Source of the DNA: Azospirillum sp. TSA2s
GTDB lineage: Bacteria > Pseudomonadota > Alphaproteobacteria > Azospirillales > Azospirillaceae
Direction: 5' to 3'
Length of the DNA stretch: 64,000 nucleotides
Assembly: GCF_004923315.1 (NCBI RefSeq)
Contig: NZ_CP039647.1
Location: 62,001 to 126,000 of the forward strand
Part shown: in pieces, positions 46,222 to 56,137 of the stretch
How the letters are laid out: every line of letters begins with the position of its first letter
How positions within the stretch are numbered: position 1 is the stretch's first letter
Program-made: the position numbers and the translations under genes
Notes under the pieces: model-generated
Database searches by the model: none
What the model was told of the DNA's origin: nothing
What the model saw: only the letters and a program-made list of their open reading frames with translations

Positions 46222-47358
46222 ATGGCCAGGATCGAGCGCACGGAGGGGCAGTCGGTACGGTATCGCTTGGTCTCGGCAGCGGGTGAGCCGGTGTCGATCG
46301 TCCAGGATTTCCTCGCCCACCTGCTCGCCCGGGGTTGTTCACCCAACACGGTAGCCGCCTACGCCTTCGACCTGCGCCACCTCTGGACCTTCCTGGAAGC
46401 CTCGGGTGTGCCCTGGAACCGGATGCTGCCCCCCGATGCGATCGGTCTGCTCGCCCATCTGCGCAGCGTCGTGGTTCGCCGGAGGCGGCGCGCCGAGCCG
46501 TCCTTGCTTGCGGCGGGTGGTGATCGCGTGCTGGGCCTGTCTGCTGCGGCTATCAACCGGGCGCTTGCTGCGGCGGCCTCGCTTTACGAGTTCGCCATCG
46601 TCGCGGGGCGTCTCGATGGCCCCAACCCGCTGGCGTGCGGGGAGCACAAGAACGCCGTTCCGGTGACGGACCGCCATCGGCCGTTCCTGGATGGCATCGC
46701 GCGGCGCTCGCCGATCCGGCGCGGCATGCGGGTGAAGACGGCGCTCCGGTTGCCCCGCCCGCTCGAGCCCGAGCAGGTGGCGGCGCTGGTCGGCTGCCTG
46801 CGCTGCAAGCGGGACCTTGCCCTGGTCAGGCTCATGTTGGACGGGGGCCTGCGCCCGGGCGAGGCGTTGGCGCTGCGGGTCGCGGACGTCGCCTACGGCC
46901 GGCGCCGGGTGGTGATACGGCACGATACCGAGCACCCCAAGGGTGTGCGGCCGAAATCGCGCACGGAGCGCGTTGTCGACCTGCACGAACCGGAGACCCT
47001 CGCCGCCGTCGCCGACTACATGATGTCTGAGAGGCCGGTTGAGGCGGACTCTCCCTACCTGTTCTTAGTCGGTGGCCACGGCCGACGCCGACTGGAGCCG
47101 CTGAGCTACGCGGCACTGGCCAAGCTTTTCGCCCGGGCAGCAGCGCGCGCCGGCATCCGCGAGGCCTGGGTCACTCCGCACGCGCTGCGCCACACACACG
47201 CCACACGCATGTGGGAGGGTGGGATGCGCGAACTGGCGCTGCAGCGCCGGCTGGGACATGCCTCACCGGTGTCGACGCGCATCTACACCCGGGTGTCCGA
47301 TGCCGCCGTCGTCGCGGAGTATCGCCGGGCCGTTGGGCTTGATCGGGAGGTCCCATGA
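46222..47358 (+). CDS. Tyrosine recombinase, Tn554 TnpA-like
   Basis: 378 residues. N-terminal SAM-like core-binding domain (VQDFLAHLLARGCSPNTVAAYAFDLRHL), then the catalytic domain: Arg in LDGGLRPGEALALRV, a Lys-containing beta turn (PKGVRPKSRTERVVDL), HALRHTHATRMWEGG with His and Arg, and the nucleophile Tyr in STRIYTRVSD after LGHAS. Length fits TnpA of Tn554 (361 residues). Its stop overlaps the start of the next gene by 4 bases (ATGA), so the pair is translationally coupled. Confidence 0.87.
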   Translation: MARIERTEGQSVRYRLVSAAGEPVSIVQDFLAHLLARGCSPNTVAAYAFDLRHLWTFLEASGVPWNRMLPPDAIGLLAHLRSVVVRRRRRAEPSLLAAGGDRVLGLSAAAINRALAAAASLYEFAIVAGRLDGPNPLACGEHKNAVPVTDRHRPFLDGIARRSPIRRGMRVKTALRLPRPLEPEQVAALVGCLRCKRDLALVRLMLDGGLRPGEALALRVADVAYGRRRVVIRHDTEHPKGVRPKSRTERVVDLHEPETLAAVADYMMSERPVEADSPYLFLVGGHGRRRLEPLSYAALAKLFARAAARAGIREAWVTPHALRHTHATRMWEGGMRELALQRRLGHASPVSTRIYTRVSDAAVVAEYRRAVGLDREVP

Positions 47359-49418
47359 GGGCCGGACCCGTTCCGGCGGCGGCGATGCACGCCTGTGATC
47401 GCGTTGCCTCCGTCTTTCCGCCGAGGCACTGTGATGATGCCGAGTACGTGGCTTACATCCACGGGCTGCCGCTGGCGCCCAAGGTCAAACGCCAACGCAT
47501 CGCCATCCGACGCCGGTTCGAGCGGTTTTGGCCGGATCTCGCGGACTGGTTCGCGGCGCCCATGGGGGTGCGCGTCGCCCGATTGCCGGCCCGGCACCGG
47601 GGCGACGCCGTCCGCATCAACAGCTACGCGGCGCGCAGCTATCTGTACTACCTGGCGCTCACGGATCGGATCCGGCTCGATCCGCCCTGGCTGTTGGCCA
47701 TCGGCGACCTCCGGGCCGTCCAAGTGGCGGCGTCGCTCGGAATCGACCTGGGAATCGAATTGCTTGCGGCGGAGGCTGCTGCCCACGGACTGGAACGGTT
47801 CGGCGCCAAGCTCAGCTTAGCCTGGGGGATGGCGCGCATCGCCCTGTGCTTCGGAGCCCGCGGGGCCGCCGCAGTTTCGGACGACCATGTGGATGCGCTG
47901 ATGGCGGCCATCCGGGAATTCGGCGCTCGGCCGGACGTCGGCGAGTTCTGGGGTTCTACAGAGCGGTTCCGGGTGTCGCCCGCCAAGGCCTGGGTGACCC
48001 ACCTCGGCCGACTGCGAATGATCCTTTACCACCGCGGCCAGGCTGCAGCCGAGCCGCGCAAGGCGATGCCGGGCTACGCGGCTCCCGCGCCGCCGCAAGT
48101 GGCCATGCTGGCCTTGGTCGAGCGCTGGCTGGAGGTGCGCCGGCTGACCGACAACCCGTCCACGGTCTATCACCTGTCCGTCGGCATGCGGCATTTCCTG
48201 CATTATCTGGCGGAGACCGTGCCGGAGGTGCAGGACTTCGGCGCGGTGACCCGCGACCACGCGCAGGGCTTCATGCACCGGATGGCGACGGAGATCCGGC
48301 CAACGACGGGACGCATTCTGGCGCCAAACACCCGTCGCGACCGGACAGGCGCTCTGGCGCAGTTTTGCCGGCAGACGGCCGCCTGGGGCTGGGAGGGCGC
48401 TCCGCCCCGGCAACTGGTCGACCGGCGTGACTATCCTCGGGCGGCGGAGCGCATCCCCCGGTACATCCCTGCCGACGAGCTGGCGCGGCTCATGGTGGCC
48501 ATCCGGTCCATGACGTGCGTGTATCAACGCGCCGCCCTACTCGTGGCGCGCTGGTCCGGCGCGCGGCGGGCGGAGGTGCGTCGCCTCGCCATTGACTGCC
48601 TTGACCGCTACCCCGACGGGACAGCGCGGCTGCGGCTGCCGGCCGGCAAAACGCTGCGTGAGCGCATTGTGCCCCTGCACGACGAGGCGGCCGAGGCGAT
48701 CCGGGGGGTGCAGGCGCTACGGGATGGCCGTCCGGATCGGCCCTGCACCGACGAGGTCACCGGCCTTGGCGTGCGCTACCTGTTCGTGATGAACGGGCGG
48801 CGTTTGTCGTTGCATTACCTGTTCGAGACGGCCTTGCAGGCTGCCTGCCGTGAGGCCGGACTGGTCGATGCCCGAGGCCGAGGCACCGTGTCGGCGCACC
48901 GGTTCCGGCACACCGTCGGCACTGAGCTGGCGGAGAAGGGGGCCCGCCTGCACACGATCATGAGCATCCTGGGCCACCAGAGCCCCGCGATGTCGATGGT
49001 GTATGCGCGGATCAGCGACCCGGAGGTTCTGCGCGATTACCGGTCCGTGCTGGGCCCGGGCGCCGTCATCGCCGGCCCCGGTGTCGAAGCGCTGCGCGCG
49101 GGCCGGCTGTCGGATGAGGCCGTGGACTGGCTCAAGCTCAACTTCCTGAAGACCGAACTGGAGTTGGGACACTGCCTGCGGCTGCCCTCCGAGGGGCCGT
49201 GCGAGTGCGACCTCTACCTGACCTGCGCGCGGTTCGTGACAACGCCGGCCTACGCCGGCCGGCTACGGGAGCGGCGGCACGTCGAGATGACCTTGGTCGA
49301 GGATGCGCGCTGCCGGGGATGGCCCCGGGAGGTGGACCGCCACCGCGCCGTTGTGGCCAGGATCGAGGGGCTGCTCGGCGAGTTGGGCGAGCCGATTGAT
49401 CCGCCACCTCAAGGCTGA
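47355..49418 (+). CDS. Large tyrosine recombinase, Tn554 TnpB-like
   Basis: 687 residues. A long N-terminal region (1-330) of unknown fold, then the integrase domain with WSGARRAEVRRLAID (catalytic Arg), AGKTLRERIVPLHDEA (Lys), HRFRHTVGTELAEKGA (His, Arg), LGHQSPAMSMVYARISD (His, Tyr). The C-terminal tail HCLRLPSEGPCECDLYLTC is a four-Cys cluster typical of the TnpB-type recombinases. Tn554 TnpB is about 630 residues. The third gene of Tn554, tnpC, is absent: only 142 bases remain before the element end. Confidence 0.86.
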   Translation: MRAGPVPAAAMHACDRVASVFPPRHCDDAEYVAYIHGLPLAPKVKRQRIAIRRRFERFWPDLADWFAAPMGVRVARLPARHRGDAVRINSYAARSYLYYLALTDRIRLDPPWLLAIGDLRAVQVAASLGIDLGIELLAAEAAAHGLERFGAKLSLAWGMARIALCFGARGAAAVSDDHVDALMAAIREFGARPDVGEFWGSTERFRVSPAKAWVTHLGRLRMILYHRGQAAAEPRKAMPGYAAPAPPQVAMLALVERWLEVRRLTDNPSTVYHLSVGMRHFLHYLAETVPEVQDFGAVTRDHAQGFMHRMATEIRPTTGRILAPNTRRDRTGALAQFCRQTAAWGWEGAPPRQLVDRRDYPRAAERIPRYIPADELARLMVAIRSMTCVYQRAALLVARWSGARRAEVRRLAIDCLDRYPDGTARLRLPAGKTLRERIVPLHDEAAEAIRGVQALRDGRPDRPCTDEVTGLGVRYLFVMNGRRLSLHYLFETALQAACREAGLVDARGRGTVSAHRFRHTVGTELAEKGARLHTIMSILGHQSPAMSMVYARISDPEVLRDYRSVLGPGAVIAGPGVEALRAGRLSDEAVDWLKLNFLKTELELGHCLRLPSEGPCECDLYLTCARFVTTPAYAGRLRERRHVEMTLVEDARCRGWPREVDRHRAVVARIEGLLGELGEPIDPPPQG

Positions 49419-49560
49419 CCGGCGGCTGACCGGATGGGTCCACAGCAACCCCCCGTGCGCCGCTCCGCCAGCTGCTTGAGGAGCGCTTCGCGGCGCACGG
49501 GGCCCCTCTGTGGACTATCCGGACAGCCGCCTCCAGTTCCCTCTTGACTGTCCATGTAAC

Positions 49561-51819
49561 GGACACGCCCCCGGTGTCCACGTAATGGGTGTCGATCTTC
49601 AAGCTGGTGCCGTGGTGGAGCAGCCCATCGAGCACATAAGGCGCCTCATGGGTCGCGGCCGAAATGACCTGGACATGGTAGGGGCCATGCTGATCGGAGA
49701 CATGAGTGTAGAAGCTGAAGCCGGGATCGACGCCATAGCGGGCGTTTACTTCGCCGGCGACGTTCCCGCGTTTTCCCGAGCGGAAGAATTGTCCATCCGA
49801 TGAGGACGTCGTTCCACTCCCCCACAGAGCGGCGATCGGCAGGCGGTGCTGCGCCTCGATGATCCGGGCCAGGGCCGCCCGGTAGGTTTCGGGACGGATG
49901 TAGGCATCGGCGGTCCACACCAGCTGGTCGCGGGTCACGCCTTGGCTGGCGTCCGCCATGCGTGCCAAGCCCAGGTTGGTGCCGTCGGCGAGAATGGCGG
50001 CGAGCAGCGCGTTCTCGTTGGCGCAGGGCTCGCCCGTGCGCAGGTTCGTGAACGCCGCCGCGAAGCCCGTCGCGCGGTTGACCTCATGCAGCAGTTCGGT
50101 GATGCGCACGCGCGGCAGCAAAGCGTCGAGGCGGCCGGCCAGGACAGTCGCCTCCACAGGCGTCGTCGCCCTCAGCGGCGTGATGTGCAACCGATCGTCT
50201 CGGAATTCGACCCCATCAAGTTGGCTGCGCCGTAGCCGCAGAGCGAAGCGCTTCAGCCGCTCGTCAAGTTCCTGACCGCGCATTGCTATCCAAGCATCGG
50301 CCGTGTCGGGCAACCCCAACTCCGACAGGACCGGCGGGACGGCCATGGTCGGCAGCAGATAACTGTCGAAACGGCGATAGTTGGAGGACCGTTCGACCCA
50401 GACATCGCCGGAGCGGAGTTTGTTGCGCAGAGTGGCGACCACCGCCATCTCGTACAGCCGGCGATTAGGTTTCCGGCCATCGACGACCAACCGTCGCCAC
50501 TCCTTGCGGAAGGGCATCGGTGCGTCCGCCGGTATGTCGCGCTTTCCGGACCGGTTGAGATCGCGCAGCAGCGCGACCGCTGCGAGCAGCGGGTCGTTCT
50601 CCCTGGCCGCCTTGAAGGTGAGAGCTTCGAGAAGAGCCGGGACGAACTTCCGGATCGTGATGTAGCGGTCGGCGGCACGGACAAGGGGATTCTCCTCCGC
50701 CAAATCGGCAAGGCTGGCCACTTCGGGGCGGGCACGCAACAGCTTCGCCCAGCCGACGCTCTCGTCGACGACGGCAAAAGCATCACGGTCGCTGGCCTGG
50801 GCTACGGCGAGCGCCTCGATGGCGTCATGGAAGAGCCGCATCAGGCGGCCGACATCGCGTGTGGTCGCGGCGTAGGTCTTTTCCTTGGAGTGCTTGCCCC
50901 GTGTGAATGCGCCACCGATCAGCCGGTCGGCCATGTCGAGCACGGCGTCGATCAATCGGGATTCCAGATCGAACAGCACGGCAACCAGGGTTGCTCGCCG
51001 CCGTTGAGCGGTGTAGCGGCCGAGCAGATAGGCGGGCGATGCCTGACCTTCCCGCACGAACTGGCGGAACCGGACTTCGGGAATGCGAGTGTCGATATCG
51101 GAAGCGATCCCAATGGCGCGGACGACCTGAAGCTTGTCGAGCAGGTCACGGACATGTCCGGCTTTCGGCGCGCTCGGCATCGCCTTCAACCAGGAAAGAG
51201 GAGTCCCGCCGAGGTCAGGATCGACCACCGGCAGACGGTCGAGTTCGGCCAGTTGCTCGTCGGTGAGGCCGGCAAGCAGAGCATCCACCGCCCGCTTGCG
51301 GGCACGGGCGCGCCCAGCGGCGCCGGTGCGCTCGATCACCGGCAATGCCGGCAGGATGAAGTTTTGGGAGCGGAGGGCGGAGACGATGGCGGTGACGATC
51401 GGTTCCGGCCTGTTCGTGGTCCAGGCGGCCTGGGCGGCCGCTTCGATCATGAAGGGAAGATCGAAATTGGTCGATGGCCGCAACCCGAGCATGGCGGCGA
51501 GTTGCCGGGCATGATCGGTCATCGTCTGGGGTCGGCGCGCATAATCGGTGAACAGGTGCGCCGGCACATGGATCTGGGTGGCGATCCAGGCGACCAGAGC
51601 GTCGAGCGGTTCCTCGATCTGGGCAAGCGCGCGGCCGGAATGCCGAAGCAGCGCCAACTGCACGGCGAAGCCCAGCCGGTTGGCCGCGCCCCGCCGTGTC
51701 AGAACGAGATCCTGATCCGACGGGGTGAGCGTGAAGCGACGCGCCAAAGCATCCCGATCCGCGGGAATACCAAGAAGCCGCCGTAACTCCGTGTCGGGCA
51801 ACAAACGATGTCGCGGCAC
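49561..51819 (-). pseudogene. tnpA: Tn3-family transposase tnpA, 5' part
   Basis: First 753 residues of a Tn3-type transposase from GTG 51819 (PRHRLLPDTELRRLLGIP), behind a GGAGG-rich site; ATG 51864 is an alternative. DUF4158-like N-terminal domain, then the catalytic region with SSSDGQFF (first Asp) and IDTHYVDTGG (second Asp). The frame is cut after GGVS by the inserted recombinase element, so the catalytic Glu is on the other side. The two parts add to 985 residues, the normal size. Confidence 0.9.
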
Positions 51820-52046
51820 GCCATCTCCCCCTCCAGCCGGTGCCAGACCCCAAGGCCGGCTCATGACGGGGAAGGGTTATGGACGAACGCAGGACCGCCT
51901 GTCACGGAACCGCGCTGCCCGCCTGTCCGCATTGCCACCCTTTGGCGGACAAGGTCAACGACCTTCCGCTGTTGACCCGAAGCGGTCATCAGGGCCGGCA
52001 GTTTCAGGTGTTTTTGGCCTTCGAGAACGCTTGCAATAAGGCGTCG
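51820..52046. other. Intergenic region upstream of tnpA
   Basis: About 230 bases, no gene seen. Contains promoter space for tnpA (minus) and the SnoaL-like gene (plus). Confidence 0.4.
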
Positions 52047-52093
52047 GAACGGTTACCGGATATACAGTCAGACTGTACAGACGGTAACCGTTC
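52047..52093. promoter_or_regulatory. Large nested palindrome (operator) before the SnoaL-like gene
   Basis: Two perfect inverted repeats share one centre at 52070: outer arms GAACGGTTACCG / CGGTAACCGTTC (12 bp) and inner arms TACAGTC / GACTGTA (7 bp). The inner dyad resembles TetR/AcrR-type operators; the whole site ends 14 bases before ATG 52108 and so covers the promoter or leader. A MarR gene lies at the other end of the SnoaL gene, but no TetR gene is present. It could alternatively form an RNA hairpin. Confidence 0.65.
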
Positions 52094-52107
52094 TTGAGAG
52101 GCCGAGC

Positions 52108-52518
52108 ATGACGATTGACAATAAGGAGTTGGTTCGCCGCTTCAACATTGAGGTCATTCAGAACGGCAATGAAGCCGCATTCAACGCAATGATGGCGCCG
52201 GACTTCATCAATCACGTCGCCCCCCAGGGCATGCCTAACGGTCCGGAAAGCATGTGGAACACCTTCCAGAACATTCTTCGGCCCGCCCTGTCGGGCTTGA
52301 GGGTGATAATCCATGATCAGATCGCCGAGGGTGACAAGGTCACCACCCGCAAGACAATCAGCGGCGTTCACACCGGTACACTGGCCGGAATTCCTGCGAC
52401 AGGACGTGACGTGGCCATCGACGTTATCGATATCGTGCGTGTTCAGGACGGCAAATATGCTGAACATTGGAGCGTGAACACTCTGTCGAATGTTCTTGCT
52501 GCACTATCGAAGTCGTGA
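52108..52518 (+). CDS. SnoaL-like polyketide-cyclase/ester-cyclase family protein
   Basis: 136 residues, NTF2-like fold: LVRRFNIEVIQNGNEAAFNAMM, PDFINHVAPQG, LSGLRVIIHDQIAEGDKVTTRKTI and DIVRVQDGKYAEHWSVNTL are the family blocks. GAGAGG lies 8 bases before ATG. Such small proteins often accompany detoxification regulators. It converges with the MarR gene 7 bases away and is probably controlled through the palindrome just upstream. Confidence 0.83.
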   Translation: MTIDNKELVRRFNIEVIQNGNEAAFNAMMAPDFINHVAPQGMPNGPESMWNTFQNILRPALSGLRVIIHDQIAEGDKVTTRKTISGVHTGTLAGIPATGRDVAIDVIDIVRVQDGKYAEHWSVNTLSNVLAALSKS

Positions 52519-52525
52519 TTTCGGC

Positions 52526-53005
52526 CTAGCAAAGCCGTTCGATAATGGGAATTGCGGCTTCAAGTGTCCGTCTATCCTCTTCGGACAGACGTTCCTCTAT
52601 CAGAGCGGCGATCTTCGATGTCCGGGCTTCGCGTGAGCGAGACAATCCCTTTCGCCCTTTCTCGGTGATCGATAGAAGTTGGCTGCGCCCGTCCGCTGGA
52701 TTGGGCAATCTGCAAACCAAGCCCTCGGTTTCAAGCTGAGCGGTCACCAGTCGCATACTTTGATGTCGGACATTACGGCAGTTCGCTAGTTCGGCGACAT
52801 TCAGCGGACCGCGTTTTTCAAGAAGAAACAGGGTTTCAGACTGAGATGTCGTTGGCGTATCTGTCTCATTCCTCACGCTGCGCACGAATCGACTGATAGT
52901 GTCGCGCAGCCTTTCTGCAAGTGCTAGCGCAGTGGCATCTTCTTCGGAGAGGGTTTTGTCGTTAATCAATTGCTTTCTCTGTCCTTGCGGAGATGCGTTG
53001 TACAT
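52526..53005 (-). CDS. MarR family transcriptional regulator
   Basis: 159 residues from ATG 53005 (TTG 53011 possible). Winged-helix DNA-binding region: QSETLFLLEKRGPLNVAELA, VRHQSMRLVTAQLETEGLVC and the wing NPADGRSQLLSITEKGR. MarR proteins repress efflux and detoxification genes in response to phenolics or oxidants. Candidate targets are the SnoaL gene or the MFS-WrbA pair in the same transposon. Confidence 0.87.
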   Translation of the reverse strand: MYNASPQGQRKQLINDKTLSEEDATALALAERLRDTISRFVRSVRNETDTPTTSQSETLFLLEKRGPLNVAELANCRNVRHQSMRLVTAQLETEGLVCRLPNPADGRSQLLSITEKGRKGLSRSREARTSKIAALIEERLSEEDRRTLEAAIPIIERLC

Positions 53006-53203
53006 TCCCAATCACCCGGGCGCAACGGACGTGAAACAGGATCGGCCGTTATGACCGCTCCCGGCGCAAAGCTACCGCCCGGGAGCGACAGTTCCTGACC
53101 CAAAGCGAACGTAACTCCGTGACAACGGCTTTATCCTGAGGGGGCGCATCTGGAAGCAAGCCGGCTACGCCAGCCGAAGGCAATGTGGAACCGTACGCTC
53201 TGG

Positions 53204-54442
53204 CTACAGTTCATCTACCGCAGCCGGGTGCCTCACCGAACTGGGCCGTGTCCTAGCTTTGCATTGCTGCAGATGCAGCGAGATTGCGAGTAGGCTGGCG
53301 GCAGCGGCGAGGCTGACGACCAGGAGGGACACTGTCGGCCAGCCATGGGCCACCGCCAGTGCACCCGCTGCAGCCGGGCCGAAGACGAGCCCGACGTTGT
53401 TCCCTTGCATCAGGAAACCGATGGTCGCCCCGATCAGCTCGGGGCGGGGCGCCATCCGTGGCGCGGAGTGGATCAGCGCCACCGGAATCAGCCCGGCAAG
53501 AGCGGAGAAGACGATGCTGGCGGTATAGACAAGAGCGCCGGACAACGCGCCACTCAAGACACCAATGCTGCATATGGCCATTGCTCCAAAGCCGAGCAGT
53601 AGGATCGTGCGGTGAGCCACACCTCTCGACAACAGAGCGCCGCAGGCAAGATTGCCGAGCGCATTGACCGATACCGCAACCCCGGCGAGCAGACTGCCCA
53701 TCCAGGTGTCCACGGACAACCGTTCGGATAGGATTGCCGGTAGAAACGCAAACACCGCGAAGTAGGCCGCCGCGAAGAAGGCGAATAGCCCGGCAAGGAG
53801 CCATGGCCCGCTAGCGGACAGTGTCAGCCGAACAACACGAGCGATGCTCCGCACGGGAACCATGCGGGCTGGAATGCCACGCGTTGCCGGCACCAGCAGA
53901 GCAGCATAGCCAATCAGCAGGGCTGCGTTCACCAGCCAGAAGCCGCGCCATCCCAAGGCGTCCAGCAGTGGCGCTGCAACCAATACCGCGGACATGCCAA
54001 TCGGCATGAAGGTGCCCCACATGGCCATAGCCCGACTGTGGTCGCTGGATCGCGCGACCGCGATAATCAAGGTCGGTGCCGCTACACTCACCGCCAGGAA
54101 CCCGACCCCCTCGACTGCGCGCATGGCCAGGAGTAGCGGCGCATCATTCGCCAGGGCGCCGATGGCGCTGCCTCCGCCCTGCAGGAGGAGTCCGCCGAGC
54201 GCCATGAACCGGGCGCCGACGTGATCCACCGCCACGCCGATGGTGATGCCCGTGAACGCGCCGACGACGGCGAACGCGGAGAGCAGCCAGGACGCGGTGC
54301 CGAGGTCGAGTGCGAGGTGGGCCTGGATGTCGGCGAGCGCGGCGGGCACCTTGCCGACTTGGCAGGCCGAAACCACGCCCGCCCCCACGATCAGCAGGAT
54401 ACTCGGCCAGCGAGCGCCATTCCGCGTGTGGAGAGCGTCCAT
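53204..54442 (-). CDS. MFS transporter (DHA1/CynX-like)
   Basis: 412 residues, 12 hydrophobic segments: VGKVPAALADIQAHLALDLG, ITIGVAVDHVGARFMALGG (loop 2-3 motif) and GVGFLAVSVAAPTLI. Its start is 3 bases after the wrbA stop, so the two genes form a tight operon. Likely exporter of a toxic small molecule; substrate unknown. Confidence 0.85.
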   Translation of the reverse strand: MDALHTRNGARWPSILLIVGAGVVSACQVGKVPAALADIQAHLALDLGTASWLLSAFAVVGAFTGITIGVAVDHVGARFMALGGLLLQGGGSAIGALANDAPLLLAMRAVEGVGFLAVSVAAPTLIIAVARSSDHSRAMAMWGTFMPIGMSAVLVAAPLLDALGWRGFWLVNAALLIGYAALLVPATRGIPARMVPVRSIARVVRLTLSASGPWLLAGLFAFFAAAYFAVFAFLPAILSERLSVDTWMGSLLAGVAVSVNALGNLACGALLSRGVAHRTILLLGFGAMAICSIGVLSGALSGALVYTASIVFSALAGLIPVALIHSAPRMAPRPELIGATIGFLMQGNNVGLVFGPAAAGALAVAHGWPTVSLLVVSLAAAASLLAISLHLQQCKARTRPSSVRHPAAVDEL

Positions 54443-54445
54443 CGC

Positions 54446-55081
54446 TTACCCCCCGGACGGTGTGCGCAGTCGCTCGCGGCCATGTGCCAACGCGATGGCG
54501 AGTGCGGCCACGTGGCGCCCCTGAAAGCGGGCGCCATCAAGTTCGTTGGCGCTTGGCCGGCGATCGCCGCCGTGGCCATCGTCGGCGAGCGTCGAGGCGC
54601 CGTAGGGCGACCCGCCGGTCACCTCGTCCATGCGCATTTGGCCCTTGAAGGTGTACGGCAGCCCAACAACCAGCATGCCCAGATGCAGCAGCACGATATG
54701 CATCGACAGGATCGTAGACTCCTGTCCGCCGTGCTGGCTGCCGGTCGAGGTGAACACGCTGCCGATCTTCCCGACGAGCTTGTCCTGGAACCATAGGCCG
54801 CCGGTCTGGTCCAGAAAGTTTTTCATCTGCGACGCCATGTTTCCGAAGCGCGTCGGCGTGCCGAAGATGATCGCGTCGTAGTCCGGCAGTTCGTTCACCG
54901 TGGCGACCGGCGTTGGGTCGGGCGCGTATCCTGCCGCCTGAGCGACCGCCTCTGGTACCAGTTCCGGAACCCGCTTCACCACGACCTCGGCGCCGGCTTC
55001 CCGGGCGCCCTCGGCGATCGCAGCGGCCATAGCCCCAATGTGGCCGTAAGAGGAATAGTACAGAACGAGGATCCTGCTCAT
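54446..55081 (-). CDS. wrbA: NAD(P)H:quinone oxidoreductase, WrbA type
   Basis: 211 residues, flavodoxin-like. FMN-phosphate loop [52 protein letters not shown] and [10 protein letters not shown] are diagnostic of WrbA. Two-electron reduction of quinones protects against redox cycling. Leads the wrbA-MFS operon; divergent from the LysR gene at 55193, the probable regulator. Confidence 0.92.
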   Translation of the reverse strand: MSRILVLYYSSYGHIGAMAAAIAEGAREAGAEVVVKRVPELVPEAVAQAAGYAPDPTPVATVNELPDYDAIIFGTPTRFGNMASQMKNFLDQTGGLWFQDKLVGKIGSVFTSTGSQHGGQESTILSMHIVLLHLGMLVVGLPYTFKGQMRMDEVTGGSPYGASTLADDGHGGDRRPSANELDGARFQGRHVAALAIALAHGRERLRTPSGG

Positions 55082-55192
55082 GAACCTTCCTCACCTAATC
55101 GTTTCATTCAGTGGTGGGAAGCCATAGATGCCACCTCGACATGATGCGCGGAACTGTGAAAAGATTGCTGAGTTTAATCGATATGATTGATC

Positions 55193-56137
55193 ATGCTGGA
55201 CGCACTCACGCTCGACCAAATGCGCATCTTCGTCACGGTGGTGGAAGCCGGGAGCTTCCGTGCCGCGGCTGTCCGCCTGTCGCGCGTTCAATCAGCGGTG
55301 AGCCACGCGGTGGCCAATCTGGAGGCTGAGCTCGGACTTACCCTTTTCGACCGATCGGGCCACCGACCGGTGCTCACGCCGGGGGGGCGGGCATTGCTCG
55401 CCGACGCGCGTGCCATCCTGTTGAAGGTTGATGCCCTGCGGGCACGGGCGCGCGGCATGTGCGAAGGCGTTGAACTTTCGCTGTCGATCGCGGTGGATTG
55501 CTTGTTTCCACTAGCCGCGGTCGGCGCCGCCTTGAAAGAGCTACATGACGCTTACCCTGCGGTCGGCGTCGAAGTAGTCGTCGGGCCGCTCGGCGTACCG
55601 TTCTCCGCGCTGTACGAAGGGAAGGCCACAGTCGGGATCGTCGTTGGCGGCGATCTGCGTGATCCGCGAATCGAACTGGAGGCGCTGTCGTCGCTGTCGT
55701 TCGTCGCTGTGGTCGCAGCGGCACACCCCCTGGCGGCGCGGAGCCGCACTGGAGACGAAGTTACAGCGACGGAGCTGACTGACCACCTGCAGATCGTGCA
55801 GGCGGATCCGACCCCTCTGTCGGAGGGGCGCGACTTCGGCGTGCTGTCGCCCGGTACCTGGCGGGTCAGCGGTCAGGACACCAAACAGGCGCTGATCCTG
55901 GCGGGCGCCGGTTGGGGGCGGCTACCACGGTGGGCGGTGGAACGCGATCTTGCCGAAGGGCGCCTGGTGCGAGTGCGGGCTTCGGCACTTGGGCGCGACG
56001 GCGAGGCCGTTGTAGACGCATTCTTGGCACATCGGAACGACACCCCGTTTGGCCCTGCTGCCTGCGCCTTTCGTACGGCGCTGCGCCGCCATGCTCATAA
56101 GGAGCTCAGCCGAGCAATTCCCCCCACGCGCGAATAG
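55193..56137 (+). CDS. LysR family transcriptional regulator
   Basis: 314 residues from ATG 55193 (MLDALTLDQMRIFVTVVEAG). HTH FRAAAVRLSRVQSAVSHAVA, wing ELGLTLFDRSGHRPVLT, then a substrate-binding domain. Divergent from wrbA-MFS across 111 bases. Probably activates that operon in response to quinones or related compounds. Confidence 0.87.
   Translation: MLDALTLDQMRIFVTVVEAGSFRAAAVRLSRVQSAVSHAVANLEAELGLTLFDRSGHRPVLTPGGRALLADARAILLKVDALRARARGMCEGVELSLSIAVDCLFPLAAVGAALKELHDAYPAVGVEVVVGPLGVPFSALYEGKATVGIVVGGDLRDPRIELEALSSLSFVAVVAAAHPLAARSRTGDEVTATELTDHLQIVQADPTPLSEGRDFGVLSPGTWRVSGQDTKQALILAGAGWGRLPRWAVERDLAEGRLVRVRASALGRDGEAVVDAFLAHRNDTPFGPAACAFRTALRRHAHKELSRAIPPTRE

Larger units (their letters stand above)
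46147..49560 (+). mobile_element. 3.4-kb tyrosine-recombinase element (Tn554-like) inserted in tnpA
   Basis: Exact removal of these 3414 bases joins GGVS to DHVF and restores a standard Tn3 transposase frame. The ends carry an imperfect 12-bp inverted repeat, GTTATATGGACA (46151-46162) and the inverse of GTTACATGGACA (49549-49560). Four extra bases, GCTC (46147-46150), lie outside the left repeat and have no counterpart on the right, as expected if a crossover core was carried in from a previous site. No target duplication. Contents are two overlapping tyrosine recombinase genes and nothing else. Confidence 0.85.

Noticed and set aside
46222..49418. Recombinase-in-trio (RIT) element
   Set aside because: RIT elements have three recombinases of about 300-400 residues; here there are two, of 378 and 687 residues, which fits the Tn554 TnpA/TnpB pattern better.
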